64,000 nucleotides of DNA from assembly GCA_004352715.1 (NCBI GenBank), contig SCFE01000005.1, positions 1,524,845-1,588,844 of the forward strand. The letters run 5' to 3'. Below the pieces are notes generated by a model. That model worked only from the letters and a program-made list of their open reading frames with translations. It was not told the DNA's origin and did no database searches. The translations under genes and the position numbers were made by a program. Source of the stretch: Hofstenia miamia. Taxonomy: Eukaryota > Xenacoelomorpha > Acoela. Of the stretch, positions 1 to 10,030 are shown one piece after another. Numbering within the stretch: position 1 is the first letter of the stretch; each line of letters begins with the position of its first letter.

Positions 1-164
1 TTTTAAAATGTAGCCAATTTTTTTATATATATTACATAAATAATTGTCAAAGATCATTGAAATTCTATGTGCAAGAAATTCAAATTTTTGGAATTATATT
101 TTATTGCTAAATTTCTTAGGTAAAAGTCATAATTAATAAGTATTTTCAAACAAAAATATTTTGT

Positions 165-295
165 TTTATTTTACATACTTGCTTTTTGTTAATGTATGTA
201 ACTTGCTTATTTATGTGGCTAATTTAGTTTACATACTTGTTTTTTTATTTTTTTATTTACATACTTATTTCACATACTTGTTTTATTTAGTAAAA
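165..295. repeat. T-rich minisatellite, ACATACTTG units
   Basis: The stretch is built from repeated 'acatacttg' blocks separated by T runs. The phrase 'taatttagttt' inside it also occurs in the T-rich minisatellite at 54,985-55,129, so the two may derive from one element family. An open frame runs through it, but the translation is only F/Y/L-rich low complexity and is not a gene. The rest of 1-1,330 is AT-rich DNA in which I see no gene. Confidence 0.5.
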
Positions 296-1354
296 TTTAA
301 TAACAAATGTTTGAATCAGAGAGATAATAATAGTCGTTACAAGTGTAATGGCTTATTTCGGTAATAAAGCAAAATAATTTTTCGGAACTAGTTTATGCAA
401 AAACTGTTGCATCGGATGTATAAAATTCACCCTCTGCAGATCTAACTGATGCCTAGTGTGCTTAGTAGTAATGGGTGACTATCTTTGCAAACCTCGATAG
501 ACAATGGCACAAAAGTGAATCCAGAAGAAGCAATATCTTTGGCTAGTTTGCAATCACCAGAAACTTCAAGCGCAGAACCAACAGTATAAATCATTGAAGG
601 AGAACAAATTTTTATTCACAGACTACGTTAACAATATATCAAAACTGATAGGAAGTCTGAAAGCATTACAACTGTAGAGAAAAATTAAGAAATAAAATAT
701 TGCGTTTTTGGGTTTCTGTTAGTTGAATAGTCCAGGTTATAAAATTTAAAACTCCTCCATATGAATTCAAATATTTCTTTACTATAATTATAGAAATATG
801 AATTGATACTTGTTTAAATATCTTAAACTTATTCAGTGGCATTTATTCGCTAGGTAAGTATTCCAAAGTTTTATAGAGGTATTAATGAATTTTTTATAGT
901 TCTCATTTTATGAAGAATTGGTTTCATATTTCGAGTGCATGTGTTTAGGTGTACGATTTTAAAGAGGTTATAAAAATTCATCATATTGTAGGGGTTAATG
1001 TTGTTTACGAGCCTATACAATGTTGTTCATACATTTATATGAATTAGGCATTGAGGATTTAAGAAGTTTCTACTCAATGTTTTGTATTCAGTATTATTAA
1101 TAACAGAAGAATAGTTGCTTGTTGCAAATTGCATTGACCATTTCAAATGTGTATTAATTGTCTTTATCATTTATTCATTTAATTTAGAAATTCTTCATTC
1201 ACATCCTTATAAAGTACTTTGCCATAATAAAAAAAATCATCAATAAATTTATTAACAATGTATTGAAATATATCAAAAATATAAAACATAAAAATTAAAT
1301 AAAGAACACATAAATACAAGTGGGTTTCAAAAAATATGCATGGTAAAACCAACA

Positions 1355-1700
1355 TCAAGAGGCTTTGTTTTCCACAGGATAATATGAGGCAAAGTCTAAT
1401 TCATCAGTTAATTCCACAATGCTAAAATCAAGACGATCTTGAACTTTATTTAAAATCAAAGTAACTTCAGGACTAAAAACGAATGTGATTGCCAATGATT
1501 TAGTTTAATAACAACCAACACATGCAAACACTTTGCATATAGGAGTTTGTATCTTCTGGCAAATCATGTTTAAATCTAATGATCAATCTTTCAAAAAGCC
1601 ATTCCAGTGCCAAATGTGTTACAACAAAAAATTCTCTTTTGGAAATCCAGAAAGGACGATAATTATTCTTCTTGTTTCATTCCTCGGTAAATTATCTAGC
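1355..1700 (-). pseudogene. Decayed coding-like fragment, unidentified
   Basis: Read on the minus strand, one frame carries protein-like sequence interrupted by stops and ends at a stop at 1,355-1,357. The last 46 codons are open and rich in acidic and hydrophobic residues, including 'DRLDFSIVELTDELDFASYY'. Upstream the same frame continues through at least two more in-frame stops. I do not recognise the family. It lies just downstream of a mariner tail on the same strand, so a transposon or retrogene remnant is possible. Chance open frames in AT-rich DNA are the main alternative. Confidence 0.25.
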
Positions 1701-1972
1701 ATGAAAATTCTGATCAAATAAATATTCGGTCAGTGTTACGCATCTTGGAACAAAATTAAAATAAATTAATTTCAAACAAGAACTGTTAGTCACTTGAGGT
1801 AGTGGCTGGCTCCAGTTAAGTGGTGATTAACTTCAAGCCTGAATATGGCATGGTTTCGTCTACAGGGTTGTCAAAAAGTCAGGTAACATTTTGAAGAAAA
1901 ACGATATTAGCAATACACATATATTTAAGTACCATACATTGAAATATAAAATGAAACAAACATTAAATATGT

Positions 1973-2222
1973 TTATTTTGTTAATTGTCGTCCATTTCTC
2001 TCTATCAATCGCTGGAAGCGATTAACCACTGGTTGTGTAACATGTGTAATCATGTCAGCTGGTATCCGCGCAATCTCCTCTTCAATAAATAACTTTAAAG
2101 ATGCTATTGTATCAGGCTTCTTGCTATAAACGCTATCCTTTACATAACCCCAAAGCCAGAAATCAGGAGGGGTAAGATCAGGATATCTGGCTGGCCATTC
2201 AACTGGGCCACGGCGACCCTAT
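1973..2222 (-). pseudogene. Mariner-type transposase, C-terminal fragment
   Basis: About 81 uninterrupted codons on the minus strand encode the C-terminal end of an IS630/Tc1/mariner (DDE) transposase. The block 'EWPARYPDLTPPDFWLWG' contains the third catalytic aspartate (PDLTP). It is followed by 'VKDSVY' and a typical helical tail ending '...LIERNGRQLTK' at a stop. The N-terminal helix-turn-helix and the first two catalytic aspartates are missing: upstream sequence is unrelated, so this is a truncated copy. The family normally encodes about 340 residues that bind terminal inverted repeats and move by cut and paste. It is related to, but not the same subfamily as, the mariner at 59-60.4 kb. 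Confidence 0.85.
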
Positions 2223-2316
2223 ATAAGGAATTACTCAACCATTTTAGTTTGTATGCCTTGTAAGTTAGTGAAGAGAAAATTTCTGATTAAAGTGTTGTAT
2301 TGTTTCTCACTAAAAA

Positions 2317-2871
2317 GTGGATAATCTTATGCCTACGTGTGCCGACCTTGCCTTAAGTATAGAAAGGGTAACAGAACGATTAGATGATCTCGACACCAGA
2401 CTCCAACAGCAGCAGCAGTTCAGTCAACCTATCCCTCCACAGAAGGATGTTCCAGCTCCTCATCAGAATTCTCAATCTGCCGGACCTTCAACTCAACCTA
2501 CTATTTCATCAGAACCATTCGCCTTTGATCAAATTACTATGGTCCATGACCAAGTCAATCAAATTGTTAATAGCTCAAAGACCAGTCCTCGCGACAAACA
2601 TGAACTCGAGCTCCTTTCCTTGCTCTGTGATGACTACCACCATTTCTCACCAGACAACAGAAAATCATTCTCCAAACGCATCAGGATCTTATTGTCAGCT
2701 AGTACCTTTGGATGGACCCCTACACTCAGAGCAACAAGCAACGCAGCACTTGAGTCAATCGGAGTGCCCCATCTGCAACCTCAGCCTCAACGATTTGGAC
2801 AACAGCAGTATCCCAACACATTTAGAAGAAAGAGCAGAGGACGTGGAAGAGGAAAGTCAAACTCAAAATAA
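2317..2871 (+). CDS. Gag-like protein of a retroelement (ORF1)
   Basis: A 184-codon ORF with gag-like organisation. Residues 10-35 look like a short coiled coil ('ERLDDLDTRLQQQQQ'). A Gln/Pro/Ser-rich linker follows to about residue 70, then an alpha-helical region to about 140. The tail is basic and Arg/Gly-rich ('RRKSRGRGRGKSNSK'), suited to RNA binding in place of zinc knuckles. A second ORF overlaps it in another frame (2,384-3,331), as in DIRS and other retroelements with overlapping gag/pol frames. Assignment as gag rests on composition and context; I see no diagnostic capsid motif. The ORF is uninterrupted, so it is either young or under constraint. Confidence 0.5.
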   Translation: MDNLMPTCADLALSIERVTERLDDLDTRLQQQQQFSQPIPPQKDVPAPHQNSQSAGPSTQPTISSEPFAFDQITMVHDQVNQIVNSSKTSPRDKHELELLSLLCDDYHHFSPDNRKSFSKRIRILLSASTFGWTPTLRATSNAALESIGVPHLQPQPQRFGQQQYPNTFRRKSRGRGRGKSNSK

Positions 2872-3331
2872 TTTAACGCATGTCACATCTTTAGACAATC
2901 TGGAATTGGATACTGTATCACAAGTTGATCTTTTTGGTGATTCTGGACTACAGCATAATTTCTCGTCACTTAGTTTATCTTCTCATAATTTGGAGGTTAA
3001 TGCCGGGTTATCTCAAGTGTCATTAAGTGCCTTTTCTTCTTCTAATTTGGAGGTTCCCGTCATTACAATTAATTCAAGTGCAGAGCAAATTGTTTCTAGT
3101 CCGATTAATATTGAATACTCTTTTGTGGAAGTTTCACCACCCTTTACACCAGATCCGCTCATACACTCGACTCCAGTTTACGTCCAGGAAATGGATAATC
3201 AGCAATTGCCTCAGGAAGCAGTCGCAGCAATAGTTACGCCCCAATTAGTCAATATAGAAGTCGAAGATGTCATTTTTCAGAATTATTCAACGGAGCAGAA
3301 AACGTTGCGGTTCGAAGTAAGGTTGTTGTAA
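2384..3331 (+). CDS. Second ORF overlapping gag, low-complexity, unidentified
   Basis: A 315-codon frame overlaps the gag-like ORF up to 2,871 and then continues alone for 460 bp. The non-overlapping part is acidic and Ser/Asn/Leu-rich, with a weak internal repeat (two 'S..NLEV' units about 30 residues apart), and looks like a disordered N-terminal extension of a pol-type protein. The true start is probably inside the gag overlap, near 2,690-2,760, because the earlier part reads like a shadow of gag. Its last 62 bp overlap, in antisense, the end of the reverse transcriptase ORF at 3,270-4,035. No catalytic motif is visible before the stop, so it is either truncated by that junction or a separate accessory protein. 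Confidence 0.35.
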   Translation: MISTPDSNSSSSSVNLSLHRRMFQLLIRILNLPDLQLNLLFHQNHSPLIKLLWSMTKSIKLLIAQRPVLATNMNSSSFPCSVMTTTISHQTTENHSPNASGSYCQLVPLDGPLHSEQQATQHLSQSECPICNLSLNDLDNSSIPTHLEERAEDVEEESQTQNNLTHVTSLDNLELDTVSQVDLFGDSGLQHNFSSLSLSSHNLEVNAGLSQVSLSAFSSSNLEVPVITINSSAEQIVSSPINIEYSFVEVSPPFTPDPLIHSTPVYVQEMDNQQLPQEAVAAIVTPQLVNIEVEDVIFQNYSTEQKTLRFEVRLL

Positions 3332-4035
3332 TCTTTTGTGCTAAGTCAAAACGAGGATCCTCCAAATTGTAAAGCAGTTTGAGTATTTTGAAGGTAGCTA
3401 CCAGAGGCCATGAAAATGTTAAATGTCCTAATATACGTTCCCTACTTTTCTCATGGATTCTTCGGAGAGGTATTTCCGCTATGATGTGCAGGGTTTGCTT
3501 CCTCTGTTCCGTAGCTGATATGATGCTTTCTGCTATATCAATGTAAAAACCTAGAAATTGTAACGATGATTGTAAACCTGCGGATTCATCAATGTGTACT
3601 ATTTTAATTCCAATTGACCGAATTGTATCTAACCATTTCTGAATTATGTTCCAATCTCTTCTATCGAAAACCAACAAGAAATTATCGATATGAGACCATG
3701 AAAATGAGCATTTTTTGCGTATTGGTGATAAAAGAGCACAAGACAGTAACTGACATGGTGCAACAGAGTAGCTCAATCCCATAGGGGCACGACAAAATTG
3801 ATAACGATTACCATCATGAGCAATAAATGCTGTCTTGTATCTATCTTTGATATCCACTGGTATATTATAAAAGGCATTACGTAAATCCAACTGTATTGCT
3901 ACGTGATCCATAGGTGGTTGATGCTTGGAAGCGACCTTCAAGAATGATGGCATATAAAAAGGTATTGGTTTCATTAATTTAGTTAATCTACTATAGTCCA
4001 CTACCATTCTCAACTTTCCGTTGGTTTTGGGAACA
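3270..4035 (-). CDS. Reverse transcriptase, DIRS-like (partial, runs into gap)
   Basis: The minus-strand frame from the gap edge to the stop at 3,270 encodes a reverse transcriptase palm and connection. Visible in order: 'KLRMVVDYSRLTKL' (motif 1), 'VAIQLDLRNAFYNIPV' with the first catalytic Asp (motif A), 'RAPMGLSYSVAPCQLL' (motif B), 'SHIDNFLLVF' at the YxDD position, 'LQFLGFYID' (motif D/E), then 'RILGHLTFSW'. The Leu/Gly-rich 'GHL.F' step after the palm resembles DIRS-type elements more than gypsy. At the active site the usual Asp-Asp is Asp-Asn (HIDN), which should impair catalysis unless lineage-specific. No RNase H follows. The N-terminus is lost in the N block. It faces the gag-like ORF tail to tail. 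Confidence 0.65.
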
Positions 4036-4239
4036 NNNNNNNNNNNNNNNNNNNNNNNNNNNNNNNNNNNNNNNNNNNNNNNNNNNNNNNNNNNNNNNNN
4101 NNNNNNNNNNNNNNNNNNNNNNNNNNNNNNNNNNNNNNNNNNNNNNNNNNNNNNNNNNNNNNNNNNNNNNNNNNNNNNNNNNNNNNNNNNNNNNNNNNNN
4201 NNNNNNNNNNNNNNNNNNNNNNNNNNNNNNNNNNNNNNN
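4036..4239. other. Assembly gap (204 N)
   Basis: The gap cuts the N-terminal part of the minus-strand reverse transcriptase and is followed directly by a short (TA)n run. From 4,250 to 4,765 I see no convincing gene. Confidence 1.
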
Positions 4240-4765
4240 TATATATATATATTGATTTCATGTGATACCATGAACTTATCTAACTTCATTATAGCATCAA
4301 AGTTTCTTTTGAATTTGTATTAATATTCTCTACCGGAAACTCAAAATTATTTTAAGCATAAAACTATTATAGATATTTTTCATTAATACGCCTTCCGAAC
4401 CTGAAATTCATTGCCTAAAGAAATTAAAAAAATTGAATCACTCAAAAAATATTGAAAAATGTTTCTTAAACAATTTCGTAACAATGACTATGCAACACTT
4501 ATTAATTGAAGTATTGCTAATGCGCTTTATCCATGCTCTGCAAGCTTAGATCCAGAGGGTGATCGGGGATCAGTCATTTTGCATCATATGATTTCATATA
4601 AATTAATGCCTTTCTAGATTTAATAAGGTCGCTCTAAGCAAAATGTCTAAATTATGTTTTTCCATGGAAAACCTCTCTGACTTTGCACAAGACTCACCTC
4701 AACGGATTTGTGATATCTTTGCATTTATCAAGAAACAGTTAAAGTTCCTTGTTACTTCCATGGGC

Positions 4766-5665
4766 TCAAAACCCTATAAATATATGAAAATTAGGTATGG
4801 AGTGAATATTAATATTATTATTATTATCATTATTATTATTATTATTACTACTGGCGAGATTCAGACTTGTTTTACCCATGAATTCCGATAAATCATTTGA
4901 CAAATCAGTTTTGGACAGTTTGATTTCCTTGAAATTACGTTTTCTTAGAATGCCGACATCATTATTTGTAAAATTTATTTGGAATGCGCCACATAATTTT
5001 TTAAAATCAACTCTTTTGGTATATGTTAACTGTTTAAGAAATCGGTATAGGTTAGCATCATCTTTGAGCTTTTGGCACAATTCACGGCATTTTTGAATGC
5101 AATTGTCAGCTTCTGCTTTGCTTAATTCTTTGGTCTCAGATCTAATTTGCTCAAAGGTGAAGTGCACAAANTCCTTGAAATTACGTTTTCTTAGAATGCC
5201 GACATCATTATTTGTAAAATTTATTTGGAATGCGCCACATAATTTTTTAAAGTCAACTCTTTTGGTATATGCTAACTGTTTAAGAAATCGGTATAGGTTA
5301 GCATCATCTTTGAGCTTTTGGCACAGTTCACGGCATTTTTTAATGCAATTGTCAGCTTCTGCTTTGCTTAATACCTTGGTCTCTGATCTAATTTGTTCAA
5401 AGGTGAAGTGAACAAAGGCGTCAAGAAATTCAACTTTTTTCATTAACTCATTTTTAACCATTGTATTTTCAAACTGATTTAATATAGAATCCTCTTGTTT
5501 AAGAAACAACTTTTCCTTGGGAATTCTGCCTATATTTGTGTTTTGAAAAAACTTGAATGTATATTTTCGCATTAATAAGTATGACTCCTTTAGATCATTT
5601 GTGACACCATTGATAATTTCATTTAAAGATTGGAAAGATTTTTTGCCACTGTTGTGTGAATTCAT
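4766..5665 (-). CDS. Unidentified helical protein, disrupted by a duplicated join
   Basis: A minus-strand ORF starts 'MNSHNSGKKSFQSLNEII' and is strongly alpha-helical and lysine-rich. A block including 'FVHFTFEQIRSE' and 'CRELCQKLKDDANLYRF' appears twice, on either side of the single N at 5,171. The duplication looks like an assembly join, so the real protein is probably about 215-220 residues. The end runs into an Asn repeat from the ATT microsatellite. I see no RT, endonuclease or zinc knuckle. The next clear element, a LINE ORF2 on the plus strand, starts about 550 bp away in the opposite direction, so a LINE ORF1 or an unrelated transposon protein are only possibilities. Function unknown. 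Confidence 0.4.
   Translation of the reverse strand: MNSHNSGKKSFQSLNEIINGVTNDLKESYLLMRKYTFKFFQNTNIGRIPKEKLFLKQEDSILNQFENTMVKNELMKKVEFLDAFVHFTFEQIRSETKVLSKAEADNCIKKCRELCQKLKDDANLYRFLKQLAYTKRVDFKKLCGAFQINFTNNDVGILRKRNFKXFVHFTFEQIRSETKELSKAEADNCIQKCRELCQKLKDDANLYRFLKQLTYTKRVDFKKLCGAFQINFTNNDVGILRKRNFKEIKLSKTDLSNDLSEFMGKTSLNLASSNNNNNNDNNNNINIHSIPNFHIFIGF
4811..4849. repeat. (ATT)n microsatellite
   Basis: Interrupted ATT/ATC triplets. Read on the minus strand they become Asn codons at the C-terminus of the ORF at 4,766-5,665. Confidence 0.9.
4925..5425. repeat. Near-identical tandem copies around single N (5,171)
   Basis: The segment ending at 5,170 and the segment starting at 5,172 are the same ~245-bp sequence with only a few substitutions, and the single N sits between them. 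The simplest reading is two overlapping contigs or haplotypes placed end to end instead of merged. Confidence 0.8.
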
Positions 5666-6145
5666 AAGTACACGAGCGCTTTCGATTTATTAAATCTCAT
5701 CAGGTTTAAAAAAATTTACAATGTAAATTGTTCTATATATAGATATTTACAAAATACATTAACAGGTATCACAGTGACAAAATTCCAAATATGTACAATA
5801 ATTACAGGCTATATGCAATTGATATTAAANGGAATTCTGCCAATATTTGTGTTTTGAAAGAACTTGAATGTATATTTTCGCAGTAATAAGTATGACTCCT
5901 TTAGATCATTTGTGACACCATTGATAATTTCATTTAAAGATTGGAAAGATTTTTTGCCACTGTTGTGTGAATTCATAAGTACACGAGCGCTTTCGATTTA
6001 TTAAATCTCATCAGGTTTAAAAAATTTACAATGTAAATTGTTCTATATATAGATATTTACAAAATACATTAACAGGTATCACAGTGACAAAATTCCAAAT
6101 ATGTACAATAATTACAGGCTATATGCAATTGATATTAAACATATT
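5515..6145. repeat. Near-identical tandem copies around single N (5,830)
   Basis: Positions 5,515-5,829 recur almost exactly at 5,831-6,145 with a handful of differences. The start codon region of the preceding ORF is therefore present twice. It is the same type of join as at 5,171. Confidence 0.8.
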
Positions 6146-6209
6146 TTACAAATTAAAAACTAATGTTACTATTATTTACAGATTAAAATTATTGACTATT
6201 AAAATACAC

Positions 6210-7047
6210 ATAAAAGACAACATAACCAAGACACTTAAACACAGAATATATACTTGTGAAATCACCAAAGCGTTAAACAAAGTAGCACCGCTGCGAACAA
6301 AGTTAATTAGCACTAAATTAAGGCCAGTGATTAACGAACCCCGTGATTCCGACTTGATTAAGGACCTGGTAATTAAGAAAAATAAACTTTTTGAACTTGC
6401 GAAATCGGATCCCATCAATCTTAATTGGACTAATTATGAACACGCTAAGCAATTAATTAAAAAGAGCCGCAAATTTAATTATGAATATGTAAGTTAAAGG
6501 ATTATTTCAAACGCCTAAAGAAATCTAACCAAAAATGGAATTTTCTTAATAAAAGCATTGGTAAAACTAAGTGGCTAAACGTAAGCATTGAAGGAATCAA
6601 ACATGATAATAAGATGTACAAGAATAAGAAACAGAAATTTTGAAAATATGGGTAAATTCAATTTTAAATTCGGAAAAATTGGAAATAATTCACCCCAACA
6701 ACCTGATATACGCAAGGAACGGTTTCATTTCAACGTAATTTCCTACTATGAACTTAGAAATGTAGTAAATAAGCTAGATAATAATAAATCACGTGGATCC
6801 AGTAACCTGCCGTATTGGATAATTAAGAAATATTTTTATATTTTTGGTGAACACCTGCTTGTAGCATTTAATCGAAGTATTATAAATAATGACTTTCCTA
6901 CCCTTTTAAAGCAATCTGATATTTCACCGTTATATAAAAAAGGAGACCCGCTAGACCCCATGAACTACAGGCCAATTAGTATAACACACCCCTTCTCAAA
7001 AATATTTGAAAAACTACTAGCCGCACAAATGTACAAATTTATCAATG
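6210..7047 (+). pseudogene. LINE ORF2 fragment: pre-RT region and first RT motifs
   Basis: Plus-strand sequence of a Jockey/CR1-type non-LTR retrotransposon. The first frame (to 6,497) holds the linker after the endonuclease ('KSRKFNYEYVS'). The frame then breaks and resumes at about 6,588. The second part has the start of the reverse transcriptase: 'SRGSSNLPYWIIKK', then the hallmark 'ISPLYKKGDPLDPMNYRPIS' and 'SKIFEKLL'. The sequence ends at the single N at 7,048, so the catalytic motifs (AFD, YADD) are absent. The frameshift and truncation make it non-functional. APE-type LINEs integrate by target-primed reverse transcription; the rest of this copy is not in the window. Confidence 0.8.
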
Positions 7048-7054
7048 NCAGTAA

Positions 7055-7510
7055 TTAGTTTAAAAAAAGAAGTTGATTTGCACTTAATATCTTCCTATGG
7101 CATCTAATATGCAAAGTAAAAGCATGATAAGAATCATTAGGCTTACTGCAGATTTTGCAAGAAAAGTCTTTCTCACATAGTTGCTTTTTAATGTCTTTCT
7201 TTCTATCAATACTTTTTAAATCAATTAAGCAAATTTTTGCATGGTTCTTTTTCTTTTGGCGTGAATATGGATGAAACATATCTATAAATTCATTTCTGGA
7301 GTCATCCAGATTCTCAATTTCAGGTGGATTTACATTTGAGGCACCCTCTTCATGGTTTGCTGGAGGGCTTTGCTCCACTTCATTTTGGTGCTGAGTTTCA
7401 TTGCTATGATTTCTGTTAGATGCTTCCACTTCATTAATAGCTTGAGCTTCATCCGCGTTATTAAACAGTTCTTCAGATTCAACAGAAGGTAAGACAGGGT
7501 CCTGAAATTT
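7055..7510 (-). pseudogene. C2H2 zinc-finger fragment of a retroelement-like protein
   Basis: The minus-strand frame carries an acidic, Asn/Glu-rich stretch, then a basic 'HPYSRQKKKNHAK' region and a zinc-finger-like 'CEKDFSCKICSK...HAFTLHIRCHRK' close to the stop at 7,055. Such fingers occur in N-termini of some non-LTR elements and in host proteins. In the upstream direction it fuses at about 7,510 with LINE RT sequence ('PLVLSKISHTIAP...VPPMVK'), so two unrelated reading frames meet here, either by nested insertion or by misassembly beside the N at 7,048. The finger assignment is seen in sequence; the family is not identified. Confidence 0.4.
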
Positions 7511-8874
7511 CACCATCGGTGGTACCTCTATAGTAGTTACAATTGAGGAAAATAACTGAAGAACAAACGGAGCAATAGTATGAGAAATCTTGCTCAACGC
7601 AAGGGTGGCATTCCATCGCCATGGACAGTTGAGGACGAGCTTGAACTTAATTGCTTGAATACGTCTCCATAAGATATAACAAGGTTTTGAAAAGTTAATT
7701 GATCAGTTGTTGGTGTAAATTGAATAGTCCTCCAATCGTAGTAATCAAAAGAACTCGGATTACTAAAGTTCGTAATAAAATATGAGTTAAAAAGTTGAGC
7801 AATTTGAAAAGAGGAGGTAGCAGAACGTTTGTTAAGATTTATCGTCTCAGGAATTGTTGCATAGTTTGCAAGATTGCGAATATATTTATGAGCCAAGTTC
7901 ACATTAAAATGTTTAAATGAGGAAAACATTACCAGTCTGTCCAGTTCAACAGAGTCTGAAGTTCTTGTTGAAGACTTAAAAGCTGTTGATTACCACGTTG
8001 CGGATAATAACGAGAGTATTTTCGGCGCTCAGCGTTAACCTTATTAAATAAGTGTACCGAATGCGAGGAAAAATAATGTGGTAAACATCGCCTTTTTTAC
8101 GTTTTCTAGGAATGAAGAAGTCCATACCACTGATGATAGTGTAAAGCCAATCATTCAATAAGATATTTGGATTGAATAGTAAAGTAGGGGTGTAATGAAA
8201 TTGCTTCAGATAATGGCTGAATGATTCAAAACATCCTCTTGAAGATAAAGGCTGAATGATTCAAAACATCCTCTTGAAAAAGTGAATTTAGGCAGACCAT
8301 ATTTCTCACTGATAGTAAAGGGAAACCCCATTTCTAGTGTTAGGCAAAACAAAATAATTTTATGGTCGGAGCAGATAGTATGAGAGTAGTGAAGATCACA
8401 AATAGTAGTCCCATTTGTAAGTACTAAATCCAATATATTTCCCTTTGAATGAGTAGGTTGATCAACATGCTGAAAAAAAATTATGAGAGGAAAAAATGTC
8501 GAGAAAATTTTTCTCAAAAATCATATACGATGCATAAGAGTTCCAGTCAATACTTGGAAGATTGAAATCACCGCACATTAGAATTTCATTATTGCAATAA
8601 TTATGAGATTGATTGTACCTTTTGTATAGACGAATGATGTCTTTAAGGCAGGTATCAAATAATTTGGGATCAACCACATATTTACTACCAATTGGGGGGG
8701 GGGGAGGTAAGCACATATAACAAGCAGTGCAGATAGGGAAAAATCTAGTATCGTTGCACAAAGGAAATCACAATTTATAGTATTAACTTCAGTAGTTCTC
8801 ACATTCAGTTTGGAATTAAGAAGTATGAGAGTACCACCATGTATTCCAGATTGTCTGTCTTTACGAGCAACTAT
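7511..8874 (-). pseudogene. LINE ORF2: APE endonuclease and pre-RT region
   Basis: Minus-strand LINE, read from the gap edge downward. The endonuclease (EEP family) shows 'RKDRQSGIHGGTLIL' near 8,860, 'ILMCGDFNLPSIDW' near 8,560, then 'HSKGNILDLVLTN' and 'SDHKIILF' near 8,330-8,440. The middle region ('FFIPRKRKKGD') follows near 8,110, then 'NKRSATSSFQIAQLFNSYF' near 7,800 and the RT entry 'HGDGMPPL'. It breaks at about 7,510 before any catalytic RT motif. Several frameshifts, one at a G11 run near 8,696, split it into at least four frames. The N-terminus lies in the 1-kb gap. The nicking endonuclease would normally open the target site; this copy is dead. Confidence 0.85.
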
Positions 8875-9874
8875 NNNNNNNNNNNNNNNNNNNNNNNNNN
8901 NNNNNNNNNNNNNNNNNNNNNNNNNNNNNNNNNNNNNNNNNNNNNNNNNNNNNNNNNNNNNNNNNNNNNNNNNNNNNNNNNNNNNNNNNNNNNNNNNNNN
9001 NNNNNNNNNNNNNNNNNNNNNNNNNNNNNNNNNNNNNNNNNNNNNNNNNNNNNNNNNNNNNNNNNNNNNNNNNNNNNNNNNNNNNNNNNNNNNNNNNNNN
9101 NNNNNNNNNNNNNNNNNNNNNNNNNNNNNNNNNNNNNNNNNNNNNNNNNNNNNNNNNNNNNNNNNNNNNNNNNNNNNNNNNNNNNNNNNNNNNNNNNNNN
9201 NNNNNNNNNNNNNNNNNNNNNNNNNNNNNNNNNNNNNNNNNNNNNNNNNNNNNNNNNNNNNNNNNNNNNNNNNNNNNNNNNNNNNNNNNNNNNNNNNNNN
9301 NNNNNNNNNNNNNNNNNNNNNNNNNNNNNNNNNNNNNNNNNNNNNNNNNNNNNNNNNNNNNNNNNNNNNNNNNNNNNNNNNNNNNNNNNNNNNNNNNNNN
9401 NNNNNNNNNNNNNNNNNNNNNNNNNNNNNNNNNNNNNNNNNNNNNNNNNNNNNNNNNNNNNNNNNNNNNNNNNNNNNNNNNNNNNNNNNNNNNNNNNNNN
9501 NNNNNNNNNNNNNNNNNNNNNNNNNNNNNNNNNNNNNNNNNNNNNNNNNNNNNNNNNNNNNNNNNNNNNNNNNNNNNNNNNNNNNNNNNNNNNNNNNNNN
9601 NNNNNNNNNNNNNNNNNNNNNNNNNNNNNNNNNNNNNNNNNNNNNNNNNNNNNNNNNNNNNNNNNNNNNNNNNNNNNNNNNNNNNNNNNNNNNNNNNNNN
9701 NNNNNNNNNNNNNNNNNNNNNNNNNNNNNNNNNNNNNNNNNNNNNNNNNNNNNNNNNNNNNNNNNNNNNNNNNNNNNNNNNNNNNNNNNNNNNNNNNNNN
9801 NNNNNNNNNNNNNNNNNNNNNNNNNNNNNNNNNNNNNNNNNNNNNNNNNNNNNNNNNNNNNNNNNNNNNNNNNN
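8875..9874. other. Assembly gap (1,000 N)
   Basis: Exactly 1,000 N, a default gap length, so the true distance between the LINE on its left and gypsy copy 1 on its right is unknown. Confidence 1.
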
Positions 9875-10030
9875 CACCTAGATGAGGCGTCTCACCTAGG
9901 TCTGCTATCCTCCATCCTTCTTCTCACTCAGCAGTGGGATGGTGGAGCTGGTGACTCTCATTTTCAATTTACTTTATTCATTCCTAAATGGAGTTATAAG
10001 ATTTAAATCCCAAATATTAGGATCATAAGT

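Noticed and set aside
1533-1721. Plus-strand 62-codon frame with a CxxC
   Set aside because: Short, and the opposite strand has a more protein-like (though broken) frame.
3270-4035. Hepadnavirus-like or pararetroviral integration
   Set aside because: The RT connection superficially resembles such RTs, but the neighbouring gag-like ORFs and DIRS-like motif order make a retrotransposon more likely.
8810-10006. Very long open frames across N blocks (also at 21.4-22.9, 55.1-56.2 and 60.3-61.3 kb)
   Set aside because: The length consists of undetermined bases; only the LINE end after 60,798 has real sequence support.
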